Shown: in pieces, positions 16,747 through 24,632 of the stretch | Numbering within the stretch: position 1 is the stretch's first letter | How the letters are laid out: each line of letters starts with the position of its first letter | Source of the DNA: UMGS1279 sp045630265 | Lineage (GTDB): Bacteria; Bacillota; Clostridia; Oscillospirales; Acutalibacteraceae | Direction: 5' to 3' | DNA: 52,409 nucleotides | Assembly: GCA_045630265.1 (NCBI GenBank) | Contig: JAZQSV010000011.1 | Location: 1 to 52,409 of the forward strand | Made by a program: the position numbers and the translations under genes | Notes under the pieces: model-generated | Databases searched by the model: none | What the model was told of the DNA's origin: nothing | The model's input: only the letters and a program-made list of their open reading frames with translations

Positions 16747-17493
16747 TCAGTCTTCAAAAGTGGGTTCTACTGCATCGTCAGGCATTTTTCTTATAATTGC
16801 GATAGGCGTTTGCTGGTCGGCCTGATCTAATGGGTTGTCCCCAAAAAGCTGGTGTGCAATTTCTGCAGTATAATAAGGATTAGAGGTGCCAAGCACGTCC
16901 TGACCTAAATCGTTAGCATCTACAACCACAACGTCGCAACCAATATGTGCGCTAAGCTCGGCGCATACCTTATCGGGCTCGAGCGGGGCCATTTTAGCGT
17001 AATTGTTATAGGGCGGGAGTGTAAAATCACAAGGTCCGTCAATGGCGCGGGCTTTAGGGCCTACAACGTTATAGAAAACACCCTTAATACCAAAGGGCTT
17101 TGTAACGGCGGCACAAATACAACCCATTAAAATTCTGAAAGTGCCAACATCCCTGAGGGCCAGTTCCATTGTATAGGGACTTCCAAGGCCTATTCCGTAA
17201 GGGGATTTTGTTACAAACTTCACAAGGAATTTTGCAAGAGGACGGGGCTTAATTTCGTCAAGCTTAAATGCCCTGCCCTGACTTATGGCAACCATTTTTT
17301 CGCTTAAAAATACAACGTCACCCTCGGTGATGTAATCCACCACGTACTTATCCATAAGTTCCTTTAAATCGTCACCCTTTACAACTACGTGGGTTTTAAC
17401 TGGAAAGCGGGCAAATTTGCCATTTGCGGTATCTATAATAAGCTTTTTATCCTGGTTGGGACGAAAGCCGCTCATATCAGGGGAAACCGTCAT
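16747..17493 (-). CDS. F420-0:gamma-glutamyl ligase-like protein (CofE family)
   Basis: The 248-residue protein resembles the F420 gamma-glutamyl ligase fold: PVKTHVVVKGDDLKELMDKY near residue 32, EGDVVFLSEKMVAISQGRAF near 57, and VVVDANDLGQDVLG near 195. Archaeal CofE adds glutamates to coenzyme F420. In anaerobic Firmicutes, which usually lack F420 synthesis, members of this family occur without the other cof genes and have no proven role. No cofC, cofD or cofG/H is in this window. It stands alone between two convergent terminators or gaps. The ATG at 17475 (MSGFRP) is an alternative start, but AAAGGTAAGATG before 17493 supports the longer form. Confidence 0.7.
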   Translation of the reverse strand: MTVSPDMSGFRPNQDKKLIIDTANGKFARFPVKTHVVVKGDDLKELMDKYVVDYITEGDVVFLSEKMVAISQGRAFKLDEIKPRPLAKFLVKFVTKSPYGIGLGSPYTMELALRDVGTFRILMGCICAAVTKPFGIKGVFYNVVGPKARAIDGPCDFTLPPYNNYAKMAPLEPDKVCAELSAHIGCDVVVVDANDLGQDVLGTSNPYYTAEIAHQLFGDNPLDQADQQTPIAIIRKMPDDAVEPTFED

Positions 17494-17586
17494 TATACAT
17501 CTTACCTTTCAAAGCATCTTAATTATTTAATTTATTATAAGACATATTCCGCCCAAATTCAAGGAGATTTTTTTAAAAGAGGCTCT

Positions 17587-18981
17587 TTATCTTATTCTCG
17601 TCCTTACAAATAGCTTTATAAATCCCTTTTTATCGAAGGGTATAATGGGTGAGAAATAACCCTTGCCGCTTAGTGTTTTGGTGAAAATCATAACCACTAT
17701 GGGCAGTATTATACCCGCTATAAAGCCCCAAAGCCCTAAAAACTGTGTAAGGAGCAAAAGCACCGCTCTTATAAACTTTTGGGCATAGCCCATTTCAAAG
17801 CTTGGTTGTGAAAATCCCGCTATTGCCACAAAGGACATATAGAGTATGCACTCGGCCGAAAACCATCCTGCACCGATGGCAAACTCCGACAGTAAAAGTC
17901 CCCCTATAATACTAAGCGAACTTGACAGATTGTCGGGGGTATTAAGGGATGCAAGGCGAAGTCCGTCAATTACAAGTTCCAACAGTATCAGCTGCCCAAA
18001 AACGGGTATGGCGGGTGTTTCATCCAGTTTTATAAAGGTAAGCCAACTTGGTATATAGGTTGGATTATTTATAAGAAGCAGAAAAAGAGGGGTTATTATA
18101 ACGGTTGAAATTGAAACAAGCTGTCTTGTAAGGCGAATAAAGGTGGCGGTAATGGGTGGGAAATAATAGTCGTTTGCCTCCTTTGTAAAGTCGGCAAAAC
18201 TTGTAGGCAAAATCATTACTGCGGGGGAATTGTCCATTATAACTAAAATTCTGCCCTCGGTAAGGCAGGCGCTGGCATAGTCGGGACGCTCTGTAAACTT
18301 AAAGCGGGGGAAAGGGTTAAAAAAGTTCGCCTTTACAAGCAGTTCGGACAGTGCTTGCTGTGTCATAGAAATACCGCCGACATCTATTTCACTCAGACGC
18401 TTACGAAGCTTATTTAAGGTGTTTTTATCGCACCGCCCGTCCAAATAGCATATTGCAATATCCACCTTGGAACTTTTTCCCACCTGATGGTACTCCATTC
18501 TAAGAGAAAAATCCCTTACCCTACGCCTTATAAGTGCGGTATTAAAGATTAGTGTTTCCACAAAGCCGTCCTTGGCTCCTCGCATTGTTCTGTCCTTTTC
18601 AGGCTCGGATATTGAACGCGCGGGGTAGGTTCTTGTATCTATTAAAAGTAAATCATTTATTCCGTCAAGCGCTAAAAGAGTAGCTCCCGAAAGTACCCCC
18701 GTTGCGGCGGCATCAAAATCCTTTGGCACCTCTATTTCCACATAGGGCATAAAGCGGGTAGAAAATTCACTCATATTTTCTACGCCCGCTATTTCGTCCG
18801 GCTTTATTTTAAAGAAAAATTCCACAATTTTTTCAAAAAGCTCGTCCTTAATAAAGCCGTCAACAAAATAAATATAGGCCCTCTTCCCCGCTATTATAAG
18901 CTCCCTTTTAATTAAATCGAAGCTTTGTTCCGGGCAAAGACGCGAATCTATACTCTCAACCATTTGGTTAAAGCTTAACAT
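17587..18981 (-). CDS. GerA/SpoVAF-family spore membrane protein
   Basis: The 464-residue protein has the two-part layout of GerAA/SpoVAF: a soluble N-terminal region (about 1-255, with GFVETLIFNTALIRRRVRD and the ICYLDGRCD segment) and a C-terminal membrane domain of about five helices from residue 270. GerA proteins take part in nutrient sensing or ion release in spore germination, and SpoVAF belongs to the spoVA locus. No gerB, gerC or spoVA gene adjoins it, so an orphan SpoVAF-like role is favoured over a complete receptor. An upstream in-frame ATG exists at 19014, but AAGGAGAG seven bases before the ATG at 18981 decides the start. Confidence 0.85.
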   Translation of the reverse strand: MLSFNQMVESIDSRLCPEQSFDLIKRELIIAGKRAYIYFVDGFIKDELFEKIVEFFFKIKPDEIAGVENMSEFSTRFMPYVEIEVPKDFDAAATGVLSGATLLALDGINDLLLIDTRTYPARSISEPEKDRTMRGAKDGFVETLIFNTALIRRRVRDFSLRMEYHQVGKSSKVDIAICYLDGRCDKNTLNKLRKRLSEIDVGGISMTQQALSELLVKANFFNPFPRFKFTERPDYASACLTEGRILVIMDNSPAVMILPTSFADFTKEANDYYFPPITATFIRLTRQLVSISTVIITPLFLLLINNPTYIPSWLTFIKLDETPAIPVFGQLILLELVIDGLRLASLNTPDNLSSSLSIIGGLLLSEFAIGAGWFSAECILYMSFVAIAGFSQPSFEMGYAQKFIRAVLLLLTQFLGLWGFIAGIILPIVVMIFTKTLSGKGYFSPIIPFDKKGFIKLFVRTRIR

Positions 18982-19038
18982 AAAAAATCTCTCCTTTTGG
19001 AATATCTTTCCCAAAAGGAGAGGTTAAATTCATACTTA

Positions 19039-19539
19039 CTATTTTGTTGTGCTGCCGAATCCGCCGTTTCTAACGCCGCTTGCCTCGTCATCCTCGGTTA
19101 TAAAGAAAGGCATAAATATTCCCTGTGCGAAGCCCTGTCCCTTTTCTACCGAAACAGTCTTGTCGTCAGAACAGTTTGTAAGGCGAACCATTATATGGCC
19201 CTCGTTATCGGAGTAAAAATAATCGCTGTCTATTATTCCAACGGTATTATTAAGGGTGAGGCGGTATTTAAATCCAAGCCCGCTTCTGGGGAAAATAAGC
19301 AGTACAAAGCCATCTTCAATTTTGCTTCTAATCCCTGTTGGGATGGTAATTTCCTCTCCCGGTGCCAGCGTAAAATCTATGGGAGAAAAAAAGTCATAGC
19401 CCGCAGAGCCAACCGTTGCCCTTTTGGGGAGCTTTATATCTTCATAAACCAAGGAATAGTCCTTCTCCCCAAAATTTTTAGTGGTGGCAGACACAAACTG
19501 TTCCTTAGAAACCTTTAGAAATTTAGCTACCTTTTGCAT
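19039..19539 (-). CDS. dut: dUTP diphosphatase (trimeric dUTPase)
   Basis: Hydrolyses dUTP to dUMP, keeping uracil out of DNA and feeding thymidylate synthesis. All five motifs are present in the 166-residue protein: TVGSAGYDFFSP (1), FPRSGLGFKY (2), GIIDSDYF (3), GQGFAQGIF (4) and the C-terminal RNGGFGSTTK (5), so the active site is complete. It begins three bases after the hydroxyacid dehydrogenase gene with GGAGGGG as ribosome site, so cotranscription is likely. Family members of this kind are often phage-borne, but here the gene lies in a host operon. Confidence 0.93.
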   Translation of the reverse strand: MQKVAKFLKVSKEQFVSATTKNFGEKDYSLVYEDIKLPKRATVGSAGYDFFSPIDFTLAPGEEITIPTGIRSKIEDGFVLLIFPRSGLGFKYRLTLNNTVGIIDSDYFYSDNEGHIMVRLTNCSDDKTVSVEKGQGFAQGIFMPFFITEDDEASGVRNGGFGSTTK

Positions 19540-19542
19540 ATT

Positions 19543-20493
19543 CTACCCCTCCACAACGTTTAAAGGATTTCCCTTAATAAAGCTTTCAAGATTTTCATAC
19601 CCTAAGGTAATAAGACGATTTCTGGTTTCTGTAGGTCCCCAAGCAACGTGCGGGGTGAAGATACAGTTTTTGGCACTAAAAAGCGCACTGTTTGTATCCA
19701 GCGGTTCTTTGGTTGTAACGTCGGTTGCAGCGCCCGCAATTATACCGTTATCCAGCGCATAGGCAAGTGCGTCCTCATCCATAAGTCCGCCGCGTGCGGT
19801 ATTTATAAAATAGGCAGTGGGCTTCATTTTGCCGAATTCCTCGGCCCCAAACCTTTTGTTTGTTTCGGTGGTAAGGGGTGCATGTAAACTCAAAAAGTCG
19901 CTTTCCTTTAAAAGTGTATCAAAATCCACCTGCTTTGCAAAGGGCACGTCATAGGTTTTTCTGGAATAAAAAATAACCTTCATACCAAATGCGTTTGCAA
20001 GCTCAGCCACCCTTTTGCCAATGCTTCCAAATCCAAAAATGCCAAGAGTTTTATCCCTTAGCTCGTTTGTTCTAAACGGAAAACAATCGGCTCCAGGTGC
20101 AAAGCTCCAATTACCTGCTTTAACGTGATTATTATAGTCAACAAGACGCAAGGCAAGGGCAAGCAAAAAGGCAAAAGCGTGGGTAGCAACCGCCTCGGTG
20201 GAATAGCCGGGTACGTTTGTAACCGTTACTCCCCTTTCCTTTGCGGTAACCATATCAATATTATTATAGCCCGTTGCAAAAGAACCAATGTATTTGAGCT
20301 TTGGTGCAGAAAGGATAACCTTTTTTGTAATATTAACCCTGTTTACCAAAATGGCCTCTGCGTCGGCCACCACCTTGCATACCTCTTCTTCGGGCAAAAC
20401 GTCGTAAACCTTTAAATCTCCAAGCTCTAAAAACTTATTCGGAGAAATATCTCCGTTTGTTATGGTTGCCCAACCTAAAATAACAATATTCAT
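19543..20493 (-). CDS. D-2-hydroxyacid dehydrogenase (glycerate dehydrogenase-like)
   Basis: NAD-dependent reductase of 2-keto acids such as hydroxypyruvate. The 316-residue protein has the Rossmann motif GFGSIGKRVAELANAFG near residue 150, the catalytic Arg in FINTARGGLMDE near 230, the Glu in TTKEPLD and the catalytic His in TPHVAWGPTETR near 285. The ILGWATITNGD N-terminus resembles the HprA/glycerate dehydrogenase subgroup; the exact substrate is inferred. An in-frame ATG lies four codons upstream, but GTGGAG six bases before the ATG at 20493 supports that start. Confidence 0.88.
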   Translation of the reverse strand: MNIVILGWATITNGDISPNKFLELGDLKVYDVLPEEEVCKVVADAEAILVNRVNITKKVILSAPKLKYIGSFATGYNNIDMVTAKERGVTVTNVPGYSTEAVATHAFAFLLALALRLVDYNNHVKAGNWSFAPGADCFPFRTNELRDKTLGIFGFGSIGKRVAELANAFGMKVIFYSRKTYDVPFAKQVDFDTLLKESDFLSLHAPLTTETNKRFGAEEFGKMKPTAYFINTARGGLMDEDALAYALDNGIIAGAATDVTTKEPLDTNSALFSAKNCIFTPHVAWGPTETRNRLITLGYENLESFIKGNPLNVVEG

Positions 20494-20673
20494 AAAAAAC
20501 TCCACTTAACATATATTAAACTAACGGTTTTCGTTTATAAAAAAATTATAACTTATTTTGCCGCAAAAAGCAATATTCTTTATTTTCTTCTTGAATTTTG
20601 CGCCCATATATAATAAAATTATTATATCATTTTAAATTTGGACAAAATTGTCTTTAATGCGGGAGCGGTTTGT

Positions 20674-21252
20674 ATGAAGCTTTTGGAAGAAAAAATTGTA
20701 AAAGACGGCAAAATAAAGGAAGGTAACATTTTAAAGGTGGACAGCTTTTTAAACCACCAAATAGACGTTAACCTTTTAAACGAGCTTGGAAAGGAATTTA
20801 AAAGACGTTTTGCTAACGAGAATATCACAAAAATCCTTACCATTGAAGCATCTGGCATAGGTGTTGCCTGTATTACTGCACAGCATTTTAATGTTCCCGT
20901 TGTTTTTGCCAAAAAAACACAAACAAAAAATATTGCCGGTGATACATACAAAAGCAAGGTTGAATCCTTCACCCACGGCAGAATTTACGATATAATCGTT
21001 TCCAAGGAATTTTTACACCCCGAGGATAAAGTACTTATCATTGATGACTTTTTGGCAAAGGGCAGCGCACTTAACGGCCTTGCAGAGCTTGTAACGAATG
21101 CGGGTGCAACCATTGTTGGTGCAGGTATTGTTATTGAAAAGGGCTTTCAAGAAGGTGGCGAGCTTATAAGAAGCCGAGGTATTAAGGTAGAAAGTTTAGC
21201 AATTATTGATGAAATGCTAGACGGAAAAATTAAATTCCGCGAAAATAACTAA
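20674..21252 (+). CDS. xpt: Xanthine phosphoribosyltransferase
   Basis: Salvages xanthine to XMP with PRPP. The 192-residue length matches Bacillus Xpt. The protein starts MKLLEEKIVKDGKI and carries the PRPP-binding loop KVLIIDDFLAKGSALNGL near residue 124. The family dipeptide area GIGVACITAQHFNVPVVFAK lies near 63. The open frame extends 12 codons further, but GGGAG seven bases before the ATG at 20674 fits. No purine riboswitch core is recognisable in the 180 bases upstream. mntP follows 11 bases downstream. Confidence 0.92.
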   Translation: MKLLEEKIVKDGKIKEGNILKVDSFLNHQIDVNLLNELGKEFKRRFANENITKILTIEASGIGVACITAQHFNVPVVFAKKTQTKNIAGDTYKSKVESFTHGRIYDIIVSKEFLHPEDKVLIIDDFLAKGSALNGLAELVTNAGATIVGAGIVIEKGFQEGGELIRSRGIKVESLAIIDEMLDGKIKFRENN

Positions 21253-21263
21253 ATGGAGTTTTT

Positions 21264-21836
21264 ATGGGAACTTTAGAACTAATTTTAACTGCCCTTGCCC
21301 TTTCAATGGACGCATTTGCGGTAGCCATTTGTAAGGGCCTTTCGGTGCAAAAAATAAAGCCCCATCACCCTATTGTGACGGGACTTTACTTTGGTGGATT
21401 TCAGGCGCTTATGCCGCTGATTGGTTTTTTTCTTGGAAAAACCTTTTCCACACTTATTGTAAAATATGACCACTGGGTGGCCTTTATTATGCTTTCCCTT
21501 TTAGGGCTTAATATGGTAAAGGAAGCCCTGGGGAAAGAAAAAGATGATGAGCCCTGTTGCAGTGGCTTTGGGCTAAAGGATATGCTTCCCTTGGCGTTAG
21601 CCACAAGTATAGATGCTTTGGCAGTAGGCATTACCTTTGCTTTTTTAAAGGCAAATATTTGGGTGGCCGTTTCCTTTATTGGAATTATAACCTTTGTCCT
21701 TTCAGCCGTTGGTGTTATAATAGGTAAATTTGTAGGCGGAAAGTTCAAATCAAAGGCAGAACTACTCGGCGGTGTAATACTGGTTTTGATTGGTCTTAAA
21801 ATACTGCTTGAGCACCTTGGTGTTATATCCTTTTAA
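21264..21836 (+). CDS. mntP: Manganese efflux pump MntP
   Basis: The 190-residue inner-membrane protein exports Mn(II). It has six hydrophobic segments arranged as an inverted repeat. The conserved acidic helices are clear: LALSMDAFAVAICKGLS (near residue 12) and LATSIDALAVGITFAF (near 112), and GLYFGGFQALMPLIGFFLG follows the first. Because it lies 11 bases after xpt, there is no room for the yybP-ykoY manganese riboswitch often found before mntP. Expression probably follows xpt. Confidence 0.94.
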   Translation: MGTLELILTALALSMDAFAVAICKGLSVQKIKPHHPIVTGLYFGGFQALMPLIGFFLGKTFSTLIVKYDHWVAFIMLSLLGLNMVKEALGKEKDDEPCCSGFGLKDMLPLALATSIDALAVGITFAFLKANIWVAVSFIGIITFVLSAVGVIIGKFVGGKFKSKAELLGGVILVLIGLKILLEHLGVISF

Positions 21837-21838
21837 AC

Positions 21839-21964
21839 CTACCGAACAGAAAATTTAACTGCTTCTAAAAACTCGGCGCAGAATGCGGCGAGTTTTTTTA
21901 TGTCCTCACTGCTGTTTTTAAAATCCTCGGGACTAAAGTGCAGGTTTTCTAGTGGAGATATCAT
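21839..21964 (-). CDS. Small 41-residue ORF at the end of the phage head module
   Basis: The ATG at 21964 is preceded by an excellent ribosome site (AGGAGGT, seven bases away) and starts five bases after the stop of the 617-residue protein gene. The product begins MISPLENLHFSPEDFKNSSE and ends in KFSVR. It is acidic and helical with no membrane segment, and I do not recognise it. It ends against mntP, and the mntP terminator lies inside it. The ribosome site and spacing argue that it is a real last gene of the module. Confidence 0.55.
   Translation of the reverse strand: MISPLENLHFSPEDFKNSSEDIKKLAAFCAEFLEAVKFSVR
21869..21899 (+). terminator. Terminator of xpt-mntP
   Basis: The stem AAACTCG/CGAGTTT is extended by CGCA/TGCG across one G-G mismatch, with a GAA loop, and is followed by seven T. 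It lies 33 bases after the mntP stop, within the opposing small ORF. Confidence 0.8.
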
Positions 21965-21969
21965 TTTCT

Positions 21970-23823
21970 TTACCTCCTATACTTTATAAAGATATTGTCT
22001 ATCTTTAGGTCTCCGCTGCCGGATATTCGTATTTTAAAATCGTTACATCGTGATGGTGGAAGAACTACGTTTATAACGCTACAATTATTAATAAAGCCGC
22101 GCTTTATCTCCCTAAACTCACCACAGTTTTTAGAAATTTCTACAGTGAAATCTGAACCAAGCTTAGAATGAACTTTAAATTTTAAATTCATTGGAAATAT
22201 AGCATTCTTTTCAAAAATACTGTGGGTTGTAAGGGCCCAATCAATCGACCCGTCGCCGTCGCCTTTTGTGTAGACACCATCGGCTTGCAGGTAGCATAAA
22301 CGGCCTTGGATGATAAAAATCCCCTCGACCTCGTCAGTGCTTTCACTGTGCCATCTGTCCAATTTGGGATTATAGACTAAAATTCTTTCTCCGTTTAGAA
22401 TATATAGTTCATCTCCCACCGCCACCAAGCTGATTTTTTCTGTATAATCAAGCGAGGATGGTATGTAGCCAGAAAAGGTGCCGTTGAATTTATTAAGGCC
22501 TAAACCCGAAAAATAATATAGGTTATCCCCTATTATACCTATTGTGTGATTAAATCCTTTAGGCAGTCCGTTTATTACCATAACGGCGTCGGTGAAGTTT
22601 TGGGCATTACTTCCATAAATGCGAGTGCAACCGTTTTCAAAAAAGCAATAAATTTGATTTTTAAAGCTTATAAGTCCGGTTGCCTTTCTGCCAAGAGGGG
22701 TGTGCCAGCTATCTACCGTATCCTCAGTTTTTTCTGAGAAAACACATGGTTTTTTGTAATATGAAGCCCACATACGCTTTGCAGCGTTATCTACCACCCA
22801 CAATCTCTCACCATCGGTAGTAGCAAAATCTACGTGAGGCAAAATTGGGGTTATTGTAATAACGTCCCCTTCAGGTGACTGTTCTGAAATAAAAGTGGTG
22901 TCAAACACTAAGCTATTACTGGTTACTGCCTTTATAACCGCAGCAACCTGATTTAAGGAATATCCCTTAGTGGTAATACTAACCCTTTGCCCTATGGTAA
23001 AATGGTTGGTAAGCGGATCGTCGCGAAGCATTCCGCTTTTAAGATTATCGAGATATAACGTATTGCCATCAAAATGGTATGGCATATTACCGTACCCGTA
23101 ACTAAAGGGCGTAGCCATTTGCTTTACCCTTGGCGTAGAATATATTGCAGTTGCATCTATTGGCAAACTGTTCCAGCCATAAACGTCGCCGTCAAGCCAT
23201 ATATAACAACCCCTTAAAACGCTTCCGACGTCGGTCATTTCATAGGCAAGCTCCTTTTTAAGCACGGTATATCTTTTATTAGAACACCAAGAAAACCTAA
23301 ATACGTCACCCATTTTCACCTTAAGAGCGTCGTAGCAAATTTCCTCCTCAAGGGCGGAAAGCGAAAAATAAAGCCCGTTCGATGAAATAAATGGAAGTGC
23401 CGCCTCTAGAGAATTGTTCTCCGCAAAGCGTTGCCATGCACCGGTACCCTCACCAATCATAATGTTGTCCGGGAAAATGTACAAAGTGTTGTCTATTTCA
23501 ACTATTTGTCTGTTTGAGTTTAAAAACTCAGAAGAAAGGTTTATTGCTGCAGATAGGTCAAAGCCGCCGTCTATGGTATCCACCATTTCATACAGGGTGT
23601 TGCCTATTCTTATAAAGGCTCTATCCCCCGCAGTTATCACCTGCTCGGCGGGCTCAGGCAACTGCATAATAGGTTTTCTTGGCGCCCTTGTTTTGCAACC
23701 ATTTTCAAATTCCAAATTAACCGCATCAAACAAATAGTCTTCCTTTTTATCCATAACGGCCACCCCCCTTGGGGTGAAAATATATTCCGCTGTATTAAAA
23801 TATTTCAAAACAGGCAGCTTCAT
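21970..23823 (-). CDS. Phage structural protein, probable beta-propeller head-tail or tail component
   Basis: The 617-residue protein has no enzyme motif. It is rich in beta strands, with repeated segments of the kind GDNLYYFSGLGLNKFNG, GDELYILNGERILVYNP and FKNQIYCFFENGCTRIYG, which suggest a propeller. Its C-terminus (VEISKNCGEFREI, then FKIRISGSGDLKIDNIFI) looks like the terminal beta-sandwich seen in structural proteins of Clostridia phages with N4-gp56-type capsids. A tail-hub, stabilisation or decoration role is possible. The start overlaps the stop of the preceding connector-like gene (ATGA), indicating coupled translation. It is intact and carries no frameshift. Confidence 0.55.
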   Translation of the reverse strand: MKLPVLKYFNTAEYIFTPRGVAVMDKKEDYLFDAVNLEFENGCKTRAPRKPIMQLPEPAEQVITAGDRAFIRIGNTLYEMVDTIDGGFDLSAAINLSSEFLNSNRQIVEIDNTLYIFPDNIMIGEGTGAWQRFAENNSLEAALPFISSNGLYFSLSALEEEICYDALKVKMGDVFRFSWCSNKRYTVLKKELAYEMTDVGSVLRGCYIWLDGDVYGWNSLPIDATAIYSTPRVKQMATPFSYGYGNMPYHFDGNTLYLDNLKSGMLRDDPLTNHFTIGQRVSITTKGYSLNQVAAVIKAVTSNSLVFDTTFISEQSPEGDVITITPILPHVDFATTDGERLWVVDNAAKRMWASYYKKPCVFSEKTEDTVDSWHTPLGRKATGLISFKNQIYCFFENGCTRIYGSNAQNFTDAVMVINGLPKGFNHTIGIIGDNLYYFSGLGLNKFNGTFSGYIPSSLDYTEKISLVAVGDELYILNGERILVYNPKLDRWHSESTDEVEGIFIIQGRLCYLQADGVYTKGDGDGSIDWALTTHSIFEKNAIFPMNLKFKVHSKLGSDFTVEISKNCGEFREIKRGFINNCSVINVVLPPSRCNDFKIRISGSGDLKIDNIFIKYRR

Positions 23824-24191
23824 ATACTTATTCCCCCAAGCTTCGTTTTAGACACAGGACGGTTATTACGCCTTATGTAAAGTGAAAGCTCTGAATAAGT
23901 AATATTAAAAAGTGTTGAATAGTTTTCATAGCTTTCAATATCCATATCTCTGGCAGACAAAATTGCTAAAACGTAATAATAATAAAGATTTTCAAACTCG
24001 CTTGAAAGTAAAAGATCGCGCTCCATATCGGGTTCTGCGTTTAAAGGAGTTTTGTCCTTTAAAATCCCTACGGGCTCAAAGATTTCGGCCACCATTTTTG
24101 CCTCAAGTGCGTTAATTATGGCTACAATCTCCTCTTCGCTCGCGTCCGAAAATTTTTCTTTAATCTTTATAACTATACTGTAAAGTTTCAT
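23820..24191 (-). CDS. Head-tail connector-like small phage protein
   Basis: This 123-residue, largely helical protein has the size and position (downstream of the capsid gene) of gp6-like head-completion proteins. It contains a tyrosine-rich helix (LSSEFENLYYYYVLAILSAR) and a C-terminal SLYIRRNNRP tail, similar in style to connector adaptors. The family is not certain. It starts after an AAGGAGTGAG site 13 bases downstream of the 116-residue gene and is coupled by ATGA overlap to the 617-residue gene. Confidence 0.45.
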   Translation of the reverse strand: MKLYSIVIKIKEKFSDASEEEIVAIINALEAKMVAEIFEPVGILKDKTPLNAEPDMERDLLLSSEFENLYYYYVLAILSARDMDIESYENYSTLFNITYSELSLYIRRNNRPVSKTKLGGISI

Positions 24192-24204
24192 AGTTACTCA
24201 CTCC

Positions 24205-24555
24205 TTATTTACTACGGGAGTTTTTCTCATAGTCGCTGGAGAGTCGCTCTACGAGAGATGCAACGTATTCATCCTGCGCAAGAGAATTTTTAAGGGCCTG
24301 TTCCACAAAACGGGGAACAGTAACCTCCACACCTCGGCGAATAAGATAGGATTTATCGTTTACGCATACGTAAACATCATCACGGTACTTTCCGTTATCC
24401 TTAAAAAGCTTAATGGTAACGGGCTGTTTCATATATTCTTCATTTTTAAGAATCTCCGCTAACTGTTGGGATTTTACCTGTTCCTTTTCCCCCAGCTTTG
24501 CTTTAAGCTCCTCTATTTCTTTTTTGAGTTCTGATACTGATTTTGTTTCAGCCAT
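24205..24555 (-). CDS. Small phage head-associated protein
   Basis: This 116-residue protein starts with a coiled-coil segment (residues 6-35, KKEIEELKAKLGEKE) and has a compact C-terminal part with YVCVNDKSYLIRRGVEVTVP followed by a helix. Proteins with this VNGKxYxIxRGxxVxVP signature often lie just after N4-gp56-type capsid genes in Firmicutes prophages, where they are thought to bind the head. The role is inferred from position. The ATG follows GAAAGGAAAATAATT. It is separated from the capsid gene by a 78-base gap with a GC-rich hairpin. Confidence 0.5.
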   Translation of the reverse strand: MAETKSVSELKKEIEELKAKLGEKEQVKSQQLAEILKNEEYMKQPVTIKLFKDNGKYRDDVYVCVNDKSYLIRRGVEVTVPRFVEQALKNSLAQDEYVASLVERLSSDYEKNSRSK

Positions 24556-24599
24556 AATTATTTTCCTTTCAAAATAAATTCATAGGTATATCACTCTAA

Positions 24600-24624
24600 C
24601 CTAAGGCGGCAAGGCCGCCTTAGG
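24600..24624 (-). terminator. GC-rich hairpin after the capsid gene
   Basis: A perfect 11-base stem (CCTAAGGCGGC/GCCGCCTTAGG, loop of three) lies eight bases after the capsid stop. On the minus strand no T-run follows, so it is more likely an mRNA stabiliser or partial attenuator than a true terminator. In the plus direction it has a T-tract. Confidence 0.5.
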
Positions 24625-24632
24625 CTTTTTGT

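Noticed and set aside
20494..20673. Purine riboswitch before xpt
   Set aside because: The conserved purine-aptamer core and loop motifs were not recognisable, and the region is simple AT-rich sequence.
21253..21263. Manganese (yybP-ykoY) riboswitch before mntP
   Set aside because: Only 11 bases separate xpt from mntP, too short for the aptamer.
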